In this document: one piece after another, positions 1-5,632 of the stretch
Layout of the letters: each line of letters opens with the position of its first letter
Numbering within the stretch: the stretch's first letter is position 1
From: Anaerolineales bacterium
Lineage (GTDB): Bacteria; Chloroflexota; Anaerolineae; Anaerolineales; UBA11858
Reading direction: 5' to 3'
Assembly (NCBI GenBank): GCA_015485245.1
Contig: WFTY01000450.1
Span: 1-5,877 of the forward strand
DNA: 5,877 nt
Program-made: the position numbers and the translations under genes
The notes under the pieces: model-generated
Seen by the model: only the letters and a program-made list of their open reading frames with translations
Told to the model about the DNA's origin: nothing
Database searches by the model: none

Positions 1-1629
1 GTGTTTGTTGTTGTGGGCGGGGTGCTGGTGGGCGTTGCCCTTCGCGACCAGCGCACTGCCCTGGCTGATTTGGCCACGGTCACGTTGCAGCGCGGCACGC
101 TGATCACGGGCGTGGAGGCCGATGGCGTGGTGCGCGCGGTGCAATCTGCCGTGCTGACTTGGGAGACCTCGGGTGAGGTGGCGCAGGTGTGGGTGCAGGC
201 AGGCGACCGTGTGGCGGCTGGCGATCTGCTGGCGACCCTGGGAGATCGCTCTCTTCCTCCGGCGGTCATCCTGGCGCGCGCGGACCTGGTAGAGGCGCAG
301 AAAGCTCTCGATGACTTGCTCCGTTCTCAGATGCAGCAGGCGCAGGCGCGCAAAGCGGTAGAAGATGCTGAAAGAGCGCTGGAGGAAGCCCTGCAACCCG
401 AGATGCAGCAAGCGCAGGTGCTGGCGGCTATCGCCCAGGCGCAGCGCGATGTGGAGAATGCCCAGCGTCAACTTGACATCCTCACCCGCCCGCCCTCCGA
501 GCAGGCGATCGCTCAGGTGCACGCCAACATCCTGCTCACCGCAGACGCTATCGCTGGCATGGAAGCTGACCTGGCTGACCTGGAAAAACAACTCAAGCGC
601 GCTTTTTATTGGCCTTTTGAGAGCCGCAGTCTCTATCAGCAGTTATACAACACCTTACAGCTTCAACTGGCGCAAGAGCGCCAGCGCTATGCCGACTTGC
701 TCAACCGTTACGATCAGTTGCTCGCCCCGCCGGACCCGGTGGATGTTGCCGTGGCGACCGCTGAACTGGCTACCGCACAGGCGCGCCTGGAAGATGCTCA
801 GCGCGAGTGGGAGCGCGTCAAGGATGGCCCCAGCCCGGCGGAGATCGCCGTTTTGCAGGCGCAGCTGGATGATGCCCGCCGCGAATGGGAACGATTGAAA
901 GATGGCCCCACCGTTGAAGATATCGCCGCGGCCGAGGCGCGCGTCGCCGCGGCTCAGGCGGCTCTCAACACCACTCGTATCACCGCACCGTTTGCCGGGA
1001 CGATTACGCAGGTGCGCGTTCAACCCGGCGACCAGGTTTCGCCTGGACAGCCTGCCTTTCGTCTCGACGATACTTCGACGTTGCTGGTGAACGCGGCGGT
1101 CTCTGAGATTGACATCTCTCAAGTGTCCATCGGCCAGCCGGTGCGCCTGACTTTCGACGCTGTGATTGCCCGTCAATATCGTGGCGAGGTGGTTGCCATT
1201 GCGCCGGTGGGCGTGGAGAAGAACGGCGCGGTGACGTATGAAGTTACCCTACGGTTAACTGATCCCGACGAGGACGTCCGTCCGGGGATGACCGCCGGCG
1301 TGATGATTGAAACCGGGCGGGTGAAAAACGCTTTGCTTGTTCCCAATCAGGCGTTGCGCTCATTGAACGGGGAAAGGGTGGTCTACGTTTTGGAGACCCC
1401 TCTGTTCCCGGAGAGTTCGGCGCGTCCGCTCTCCCTGGGATGGCTGCTGCGCCTTTTTGGCGGGGAGGCCCCCCTGGAGCGCGTCCGAGTGGTTCCCCTT
1501 ACCCTGGGGATCAGTTCAAACCAGGAGAGTCAGGTCGTCGCGGGCGATTTGCGTCCCGGCGATGTGATTTTGCTCAACCCGCCCCAATCTTTGTTGCAAA
1601 TGCCGGGGTTGGTGATTGAGTCCCCTTAA
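1..1629 (+). CDS. HlyD/MacA-type membrane fusion adaptor, copy 1 (probably 5' partial)
   Basis: This is the adaptor subunit of an ABC exporter, anchored in the cytoplasmic membrane and projecting outward. The visible N terminus is a short hydrophobic stretch (residues 2-14). A first half-lipoyl motif follows at about 43-84 (SGEVAQVWVQAGDRVAAGD), then a long Ala/Gln/Glu-rich helical region at about 86-325. The second half-lipoyl motif is at about 327-357 (ITAPFAGTITQVRVQPGDQV), a beta-barrel domain at about 361-437, and a membrane-proximal domain at about 438-540. The reading frame opens with GTG at base 1 of the window. Aligned on the shared QSA-LTW motif, this protein has 13 fewer residues before it than copy 2, and its membrane segment lacks basic residues in front, so the true start is probably upstream. 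It carries an extra segment of about 25 residues near 465-490 that copy 2 lacks. The family call is firm; the substrate is unknown. Confidence 0.9.
   Translation: MFVVVGGVLVGVALRDQRTALADLATVTLQRGTLITGVEADGVVRAVQSAVLTWETSGEVAQVWVQAGDRVAAGDLLATLGDRSLPPAVILARADLVEAQKALDDLLRSQMQQAQARKAVEDAERALEEALQPEMQQAQVLAAIAQAQRDVENAQRQLDILTRPPSEQAIAQVHANILLTADAIAGMEADLADLEKQLKRAFYWPFESRSLYQQLYNTLQLQLAQERQRYADLLNRYDQLLAPPDPVDVAVATAELATAQARLEDAQREWERVKDGPSPAEIAVLQAQLDDARREWERLKDGPTVEDIAAAEARVAAAQAALNTTRITAPFAGTITQVRVQPGDQVSPGQPAFRLDDTSTLLVNAAVSEIDISQVSIGQPVRLTFDAVIARQYRGEVVAIAPVGVEKNGAVTYEVTLRLTDPDEDVRPGMTAGVMIETGRVKNALLVPNQALRSLNGERVVYVLETPLFPESSARPLSLGWLLRLFGGEAPLERVRVVPLTLGISSNQESQVVAGDLRPGDVILLNPPQSLLQMPGLVIESP
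304..447 (+). repeat. Two 24-residue helical modules in adaptor 1, ascending arm
   Basis: Residues 102-125 (beginning ALDDLLRSQMQQAQ) and 126-149 (beginning ALEEALQPEMQQAQ) are tandem copies with a 24-residue period. Each starts with an A-L-acid-acid-x-L helix, has a short break, then an MQQAQ stretch. The equivalent pair in the second adaptor has the same period, so the duplication predates the split of the two genes or is maintained in both. Confidence 0.75.
805..960 (+). repeat. Two 26-residue KDGP modules in adaptor 1, descending arm
   Basis: Residues 269-294 (beginning EWERVKDGP) and 295-320 (beginning EWERLKDGP) repeat with a 26-residue, 78-base period. The pattern is EWER-x-KDGP, then about four residues, I-A, and an Ala-rich helix. 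The Gly-Pro pair should break the helix once per module. The same pair occurs at almost the same residue numbers in adaptor 2. Bases 801-830 match bases 2525-2554 there at 29 of 30 positions. Confidence 0.85.
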
Positions 1630-1633
1630 GGAG
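1628..1633 (+). promoter_or_regulatory. Shine-Dalgarno of adaptor 2, overlapping adaptor 1 stop
   Basis: AAGGAG lies 10 bases before the ATG at 1644, and its first two bases are the last two of the TAA that ends adaptor 1 (1627-1629). This supports the chosen start and suggests that terminating ribosomes can pass directly to the second adaptor. Confidence 0.8.
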
Positions 1634-1643
1634 TGAATTTGGT

Positions 1644-3221
1644 ATGAAACGAACCGTAATCATCCTCCTCATCCTGGCCGCTTTGGTCGGCGGGTTGATC
1701 GGTTGGCGCAAATACAGTCAGGATAAATCCCGCCAGGCGATGCTCGCAAGCCTGCAAACCGCGTCGGTGGAAAAGAGCACGCTGGTCGCCACGATCGGCG
1801 CAACCGGCCGGGTGCGCGCCAATCAGAGCGCCTTGCTCACCTGGAAGACCTCCGGCACGGTGGAGCGTGTGATGGTCTCCGTCGGCGATGAAGTCCGTCA
1901 GGGTATGGAGCTGGCCGTGCTGGAGCAGACCTCGCTGCCGCAGAACATCATTCTGGCGCAGGCCGATCTGGTCAGCGCCCAGCGCGCTTTGGACGACCTG
2001 CTGCAATCGGATTTGCTTCGCGCCCAGGCCATGCAGGCGGTGGAAGACGCCCAGCAGGCGTTGGATGATCTGCTCAACTCCGAGCTGCGTGTGGCGCAGG
2101 CGTTGCAGGCCATCGCCGACGCGCAACAGGCTGTGGACGCGGCGGAACGTCGGCTGCGCAATCTGCAATCCTCGGCCAGTCAGGCGGATATTGACGCGGC
2201 GGAGGCCCGCGTGGTGCTGGCGCGCGATAAGCTGGAAAAGGCTCAGGAAGCCTTTGCTCCTTATGAAGGCCGACCGGAAGAAGACCTGGAGCGCGCCAAC
2301 TATCAGGCTGCTCTGGCGCAAGCGCAGCAGGAGTACGATGCCGCTGTACGCCAGCTCAACGCCCTCAAAGGCACCGGCAGCGAGGTCGACCTCGCCCAGG
2401 CGCAGGCCGATCTGGCCGTAGCGCGGGCACAACTCGTCGAGGCGCAGCGCGAGTACGAGCGTATCAAAGATGGCCCCACAGAGGCTGAAATTGCGCTGGC
2501 GCAGGCCCGCCTGGATGACGCCCTGCGCGAGTGGGAGCGTGTCAAGGATGGCCCGCCTGCTGACGACATCGCCGCCGCCGAAGCGCGCGTCGCCGCGGCG
2601 CAGGCAGCGCTCGACCAGGCGCACATCCTGGCGCCCTTTGATGGCATGGTCACGCAGGTTGAAGTGCTGCCGGGCGACCGTGTGGAGCCGGGCATGCTGG
2701 CCTTCCGCGTGGACGACCTCTCCCGCCTGCTGGTGGATCTGGATGTCTCGGAAGTGGATGTCAATCGCATTCGGCCAGGTCAGGAAGTGGTGATGACCTT
2801 CGATGCTGTGCTGGCGCGCGAATACCACGGCAAAGTCACCGAGGTGGCGCTGGTGGGCAGCGAATCACAGGGGGTGGTCAACTTTACCGTGACTGTAGAG
2901 TTGCTGGATGCCGATGAAATTATCCGTCCGGGGATGACCTCGGCGGTCAACATCGTCGTCAGCCAGCTTGAGGAAGCGTTGCTCATCCCCAATCGCGCTG
3001 TGCGGGTGGTGGAAGGCGAGCGCGTGGTCTTTGTGTTGCGCCCGAACGGCAACATTGACAAAGTCGTCATCACGCTGGGCGCCTCTTCGGATACGCACAG
3101 CGAGGTTCTGGAAGGCGATTTGCAGATCGGCGATGAAGTCATCCTCAACCCACCGCGCGAGCTTTACGATCAGAGCACCTTCGGCGGGCCTCCCGGCGGC
3201 CATCCGGGAGGGAATCGCTGA
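1644..3221 (+). CDS. HlyD/MacA-type membrane fusion adaptor, copy 2
   Basis: This complete 525-residue paralogue of the preceding gene is predicted to be a membrane-anchored exporter adaptor. Two basic residues (MKR) precede a hydrophobic anchor at 4-21. No lipobox cysteine is visible. Half-lipoyl motif 1 is at about 56-95 (SGTVERVMVSVGDEVRQG), the helical region at about 98-326, half-lipoyl motif 2 at about 328-358 (ILAPFDGMVTQVEVLPGDRV), the beta-barrel at about 361-438 and the membrane-proximal domain at about 439-510. The protein ends in a Gly/Pro-rich tail (FGGPPGGHPGGNR). The helical region is more than twice what I recall for classical MacA and contains paired 24- and 26-residue repeats. 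It starts 14 bases after adaptor 1 with a good Shine-Dalgarno, so the two are co-expressed. They could form mixed hexamers or serve alternative assemblies; the sequence does not decide. Confidence 0.92.
   Translation: MKRTVIILLILAALVGGLIGWRKYSQDKSRQAMLASLQTASVEKSTLVATIGATGRVRANQSALLTWKTSGTVERVMVSVGDEVRQGMELAVLEQTSLPQNIILAQADLVSAQRALDDLLQSDLLRAQAMQAVEDAQQALDDLLNSELRVAQALQAIADAQQAVDAAERRLRNLQSSASQADIDAAEARVVLARDKLEKAQEAFAPYEGRPEEDLERANYQAALAQAQQEYDAAVRQLNALKGTGSEVDLAQAQADLAVARAQLVEAQREYERIKDGPTEAEIALAQARLDDALREWERVKDGPPADDIAAAEARVAAAQAALDQAHILAPFDGMVTQVEVLPGDRVEPGMLAFRVDDLSRLLVDLDVSEVDVNRIRPGQEVVMTFDAVLAREYHGKVTEVALVGSESQGVVNFTVTVELLDADEIIRPGMTSAVNIVVSQLEEALLIPNRAVRVVEGERVVFVLRPNGNIDKVVITLGASSDTHSEVLEGDLQIGDEVILNPPRELYDQSTFGGPPGGHPGGNR
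1986..2129 (+). repeat. Two 24-residue helical modules in adaptor 2, ascending arm
   Basis: Residues 115-138 (beginning ALDDLLQSDLLRAQA) and 139-162 (beginning ALDDLLNSELRVAQA) are tandem copies with a 24-residue period. A degenerate third start follows at about 163 (QAVDAAERRL). They match the modules of adaptor 1 in period and place. Confidence 0.8.
2451..2606 (+). repeat. Two 26-residue KDGP modules in adaptor 2, descending arm
   Basis: Residues 270-295 (beginning EYERIKDGP) and 296-321 (beginning EWERVKDGP) repeat with the same 26-residue period as in adaptor 1, ending in the shared DIAAAEARVAAAQAAL helix. At DNA level the second module here resembles the first module of adaptor 1 more than it resembles its own neighbour. 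Confidence 0.85.
3189..3211 (+). promoter_or_regulatory. Perfect 8-bp hairpin at the end of adaptor 2, covering a Shine-Dalgarno
   Basis: CCTCCCGG (3189-3196) pairs perfectly with CCGGGAGG (3204-3211) around a 7-base loop. The descending arm contains GGGAGG, which sits at ribosome-binding distance (8 bases) from the ATG at 3221. No T-run follows, so it does not look like an intrinsic terminator. In the folded mRNA it would hide the site until a ribosome finishing adaptor 2 opened it. The stem also encodes the Gly/Pro tail, so codon composition could produce the symmetry by chance. Confidence 0.45.
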
Positions 3222-3259
3222 TGCGCGGCGACAGGTCGCATCTCAAGGAGTGTGTTTGA
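3221..3259 (+). other. 12-codon ORF bridging adaptor 2 and the ATPase gene
   Basis: An ORF of 12 codons (MRGDRSHLKECV) starts at an ATG sharing one base with the TGA of adaptor 2 and ends at a TGA sharing one base with the ATPase ATG. The arrangement is therefore TGATG at both ends. It has its own Shine-Dalgarno-like GGGAGGG at 3206-3212, 8 bases upstream. The Shine-Dalgarno of the ATPase gene lies inside it. It is not recognisable as a known peptide and is more likely a coupling device than a functional product, or a coincidence in a short spacer. Confidence 0.3.
3245..3250 (+). promoter_or_regulatory. Shine-Dalgarno of the ATPase gene
   Basis: AAGGAG lies 8 bases before the ATG at 3259. 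It decides the start, because the same frame stays open far upstream (from 2968) through adaptor 2 coding sequence, and only the ATG at 3259 gives the standard length for this ATPase family. Confidence 0.85.
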
Positions 3260-3936
3260 TGTCCCAATGGGTTGTAGATGCTCGCGAGGTCGTCAAAACT
3301 TACGTGATGGGGAATGTGCAGGTTCATGCGCTGCGCGGGCTTTCGTTGACCATCGCGCCAGGGGAGGTGGTCGCCATCATGGGGCCGTCTGGTTCCGGCA
3401 AGTCCACCCTGATGAATATTCTGGGGTGCCTGGATCGCCCCACCGCCGGTGAGTATTATCTGGACGGCGAGAGCGTGGCGGAGTTGAGCGACGATCAACT
3501 GGCCGATATCCGTAATCGTAAGGTGGGGTTTGTCTTCCAGAGCTTTAACCTGCTGCCGCGAGCGACGGCGCTGGCAAACGTGGAGTTGCCTTTGCGCTAT
3601 GCCCGCGATGGGCGCAACCGTCGCCAGCGGGCGTTGGCGGCTTTGGAGGCCGTCGGGCTGGCCGACCGTGTCCACCATCGCCCCAACGAGCTTTCCGGTG
3701 GGCAGCAGCAGCGCGTCGCCATCGCCCGCGCAATCGTCAACAACCCTTCGATTGTGATGGCCGATGAACCGACCGGCAACCTGGATACCGCTTCCGGGGA
3801 GGCGATCATGGAGCTGCTGCTTGACCTGAACAAAGAGCGCGGCACCACGCTGATTATCGTCACCCACGATCCAGAGATCGCCGCGCTCACCGAGCGGGTG
3901 ATCCGCATTCGGGATGGGAAAGTGGTGGAGGAGTAA
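3259..3936 (+). CDS. MacB/LolD-type ABC transporter ATPase
   Basis: This 225-residue cytoplasmic nucleotide-binding subunit hydrolyses ATP to power the exporter. Motifs, in order: an aromatic at Y15 in the A-loop position, Walker A GPSGSGKST (42-50), Q-loop Q94 in VFQSFNLLP, ABC signature LSGGQQQR (145-152), Walker B IVMADE (165-170) with catalytic E170, D-loop NLDT (174-177) and H-loop H203 in VTHDPE. NILGCLDRPT-GEY and the Q-loop context VGFVFQSFNLLPR are typical of the MacB/LolD/FtsE subfamily, where dimers drive FtsX-fold permeases. In E. coli MacB the ATPase is fused to the permease. Here it is a separate gene 5 bases before its partner, as in LolD/LolCE and in many Gram-positive MacAB-like systems. 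All catalytic residues are present, so it should be active. Confidence 0.97.
   Translation: MSQWVVDAREVVKTYVMGNVQVHALRGLSLTIAPGEVVAIMGPSGSGKSTLMNILGCLDRPTAGEYYLDGESVAELSDDQLADIRNRKVGFVFQSFNLLPRATALANVELPLRYARDGRNRRQRALAALEAVGLADRVHHRPNELSGGQQQRVAIARAIVNNPSIVMADEPTGNLDTASGEAIMELLLDLNKERGTTLIIVTHDPEIAALTERVIRIRDGKVVEE
3927..3933 (+). promoter_or_regulatory. Shine-Dalgarno of the permease gene, inside the ATPase end
   Basis: GGAGGAG is formed by the last codons of the ATPase gene (directly before its TAA) and lies 8 bases before the permease ATG at 3942. The overlap implies tightly linked translation of the two partners. Confidence 0.8.
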
Positions 3937-3941
3937 AGGCG

Positions 3942-5168
3942 ATGAATTTTGGACAATCGTTAATCGAAGCGCTCGACAGCTTGACATCCAACAAGCTGCG
4001 CTCCGGCCTGACAATTCTGGGCATTGTCATCGGCGTTGGGGCGGTGATCGCCATGCTGGCGATCGGCTCCGGCGCGCAGAATTCCATCACTGGCGAGATC
4101 CAGGGCATCGGCACCAACCTGCTCTTCATCTTCCGCGGCGGCTCGGAAGATGTGCGCAACCCCAAGCATTTGACTTTGGGGGATGCCGAGGCAATTGCTG
4201 ATCCATTCGCTGCACCTTCGGTGATCGGCGTAGCGCCGATTTTACAGGGCAGCGGTGAGGTCAGCTTCTCCGGGGAGAGTACGGTGACTACCATTCTGGG
4301 CGTGACCCCCGACTATCAGCCGGTGCGCAATTACAGCCTCACCGAGGGGGAGTTTATCAGCGAGGCGCACATGCTGGGCCATTCGGCAGTGGTGCTGCTG
4401 GGCGTGGATGTGGCCGACGCGATCTTCGGGCGCACCTCTGGCCTGGTGGGGGAGACCGTACGCATTGAAGGGCAACCCTTTCGCGTGATCGGAGTGCTGG
4501 AAGAGCGCGGCGGCGGCGCGTTTGGCAGTCAGGATGACCGCGTGCTGGTACCGCTGACAACGGCGCAGTCGCGCCTGATCCGCCGCGCGGCGCGTGACCG
4601 CGTTGATGTGATCCTGGTCAGTGCGGCCAGCGCCGACCTCGTACCCCAGGCTAGCGAGGAGGTGGCGCAGATTCTGCGCACCCGCCATCGCACTGAGATT
4701 GGCAAGGACGACTTCACCATCCTCACGCAGCAGGATTTCCTCGATGTGGCTTCGTCCATTACCGGGATTCTCACCGTCTTTCTGGGGGGCATCGCTGGTA
4801 TATCTCTGTTGGTGGGGGGCATTGGCATCATGAACATTATGCTGGTCTCGGTGGTGGAGCGCACGCGCGAGATCGGTCTGCGCAAAGCGATGGGGGCGCG
4901 CAAGGCCGATATCCTGACGCAGTTTTTAACGGAATCGGTGCTGTTAAGCCTGTTTGGCGGTATTCTGGGGATTGGGTTGGGCTGGTTGATTTCTGCTATC
5001 GTGGGGCAGATCGCTGCTGCTAATAATGCCGATATCGTCCCGGTCATCGGTTTGAACGCGGTGTTGCTGGCGACGATTTTCTCCGCCGCGGTGGGCGTTT
5101 TCTTCGGCCTGTACCCGGCCAACCGCGCCGCCAACCTGGAGCCGGTGGAGGCGCTGCGCTACGAGTGA
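3942..5168 (+). CDS. MacB-like ABC transporter permease (MacB_PCD/FtsX)
   Basis: This 408-residue, four-helix inner-membrane subunit is the predicted partner of the ATPase and adaptors. A short amphipathic N terminus with the family pattern SLTSNKLRSGLTILGIVIGVGAV leads into TM1 (about 22-42). A large extracytoplasmic domain spans about 43-270, with the typical IEGQPFRVIGVLEERGG segment at 175-191. TM2 is at about 273-303, the cytoplasmic coupling segment ERTREIGLRKAMGAR at 306-320, TM3 at about 330-354 and TM4 at about 371-391. The end, YPANRAANLEPVEALRYE, is characteristic of MacB. In MacB the extracytoplasmic domain moves in response to ATP binding and pushes substrate through the adaptor channel. 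Related proteins export macrolides, peptides or lipopeptides, but nothing here identifies the substrate. Its last 10 bases overlap the convergent cutA gene. Confidence 0.95.
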   Translation: MNFGQSLIEALDSLTSNKLRSGLTILGIVIGVGAVIAMLAIGSGAQNSITGEIQGIGTNLLFIFRGGSEDVRNPKHLTLGDAEAIADPFAAPSVIGVAPILQGSGEVSFSGESTVTTILGVTPDYQPVRNYSLTEGEFISEAHMLGHSAVVLLGVDVADAIFGRTSGLVGETVRIEGQPFRVIGVLEERGGGAFGSQDDRVLVPLTTAQSRLIRRAARDRVDVILVSAASADLVPQASEEVAQILRTRHRTEIGKDDFTILTQQDFLDVASSITGILTVFLGGIAGISLLVGGIGIMNIMLVSVVERTREIGLRKAMGARKADILTQFLTESVLLSLFGGILGIGLGWLISAIVGQIAAANNADIVPVIGLNAVLLATIFSAAVGVFFGLYPANRAANLEPVEALRYE

Positions 5169-5500
5169 TCCGCCGCTGGTGAGGCGGTGCATTCCGCCAG
5201 CCAGTTTAGGTAATCTGCCGCCCCCGCAGTGATTGGCAGCGCGATGACCTCCGGCACGTCGTAAGGGTGCAGCGCTTTAACGCGGGGTATCAGCTTACTT
5301 TGCAGCAGCGCCTGGCGCGTTTTGACGATGAGTAGAATTTCGCTGTCGCGTTGCAGCGCGCCTTCCCAGCGGTACACCGAAGTAATGCTGGGTAGGATGT
5401 TGACGCAGGCCGCCAGATGCTCGGCGACCAGCGCCTCGGCAATTTTGGCGGCCACATCTTCGTTGGGGGTGGTGATCAGCACAACACAGGCGTCGTCCAT
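5159..5500 (-). CDS. cutA: Divalent-cation tolerance protein CutA
   Basis: This 113-residue protein is close to the usual CutA1 length (about 110). Visible family features are VVLITTPNEDVAAKIAEALV (6-25), the hallmark LAACVNILPSITSVYRWEG (29-47), EILLIVKT (54-61) and HPYDVPEVIALPI (78-90). The Tyr and Trp near the end (YLNWLAEC) are also typical. CutA forms a very stable ferredoxin-like trimer and was linked to copper/divalent metal tolerance in E. coli, but its general function remains unsettled. The ATG at 5500 is preceded 5 bases upstream on the minus strand by AAAAGGAG (5506-5513), supporting this start. It ends inside the permease gene, tail to tail, and is divergent from the ybaK-type gene. 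It has no evident functional tie to the exporter. Confidence 0.95.
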   Translation of the reverse strand: MDDACVVLITTPNEDVAAKIAEALVAEHLAACVNILPSITSVYRWEGALQRDSEILLIVKTRQALLQSKLIPRVKALHPYDVPEVIALPITAGAADYLNWLAECTASPAADHS

Positions 5501-5522
5501 GGTTGCTCCTTTTCATCTGTGG

Positions 5523-5556
5523 TTCATATCTGGCGAAAGTGCTGGATTGCTGTCAA
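5523..5556 (-). promoter_or_regulatory. Possible cutA promoter
   Basis: On the minus strand a perfect TTGACA -35 box (5551-5556) is followed by a TATGAA -10-like hexamer (5523-5528, 4 of 6 matches), 22 bases further on. That spacing is longer than the usual 17, and no better -10 box is visible at 16-19 bases. The -35 box is convincing; the full promoter is tentative. Confidence 0.3.
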
Positions 5557-5562
5557 AATCTC

Positions 5563-5590
5563 TTTCCCACAACTCAGGTTGTGATAAGAT
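5563..5590 (+). promoter_or_regulatory. Possible promoter of the ybaK-type gene (extended -10)
   Basis: TGATAAGAT at 5582-5590 reads as an extended -10 element (TG, one base, then TAAGAT with 4 of 6 matches). A weak TTTCCC -35-like box lies at 5563-5568, 16 bases before the hexamer. Transcription would start near 5597, leaving a leader of roughly 35 bases that includes the Shine-Dalgarno at 5608. This is inferred from position and weak consensus only. Confidence 0.35.
5568..5583. promoter_or_regulatory. 16-bp palindrome, possible operator between cutA and ybaK-type gene
   Basis: CACAACTCAGGTTGTG is a perfect inverted repeat with 6-bp arms and a 4-bp centre. It lies in the middle of the 132-base divergent region, directly against the extended -10-like box of the rightward gene and upstream of the leftward -35 box. 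That is a position where a dimeric regulator could affect one or both genes. No regulator gene is in the window. Confidence 0.35.
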
Positions 5591-5607
5591 AACGCCGATT
5601 TTCCAGC

Positions 5608-5616
5608 AAGGAGGTG
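5608..5616 (+). promoter_or_regulatory. Strong Shine-Dalgarno at unusually long distance
   Basis: AAGGAGGTG is a nine-base match to the anti-Shine-Dalgarno of 16S rRNA. The only in-frame start, ATG at 5633, lies 18 bases after the GGAGG core instead of the usual 5-10. Between the in-frame TAA at 5585 and that ATG there is no ATG, GTG or TTG in the same frame. Confidence 0.5.
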
Positions 5617-5632
5617 TGGGCGTCAACCTATC

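Noticed and set aside
1626..2828. A 400-codon open frame on the minus strand opposite adaptor 2
   Set aside because: It lies wholly opposite a gene with clear family motifs, shows no recognisable domain, and such long antisense frames are common in GC-rich DNA with strong codon bias.
2968..3258. A 97-residue N-terminal extension of the ATPase reading frame
   Set aside because: The extension is the out-of-frame shadow of adaptor 2. The ATG at 3259 has a well-placed AAGGAG and gives the normal family length.
3145..4014. A 289-codon minus-strand open frame opposite the ATPase gene
   Set aside because: It mirrors the ATPase coding sequence, has no family features of its own, and crosses two plus-strand gene junctions.
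5170..5187. Inverted repeat CCGCC/GGCGG after the permease stop as a terminator
   Set aside because: The stem is only 5 bp with an 8-base loop, has no T-run on either strand, and lies inside the cutA coding sequence.
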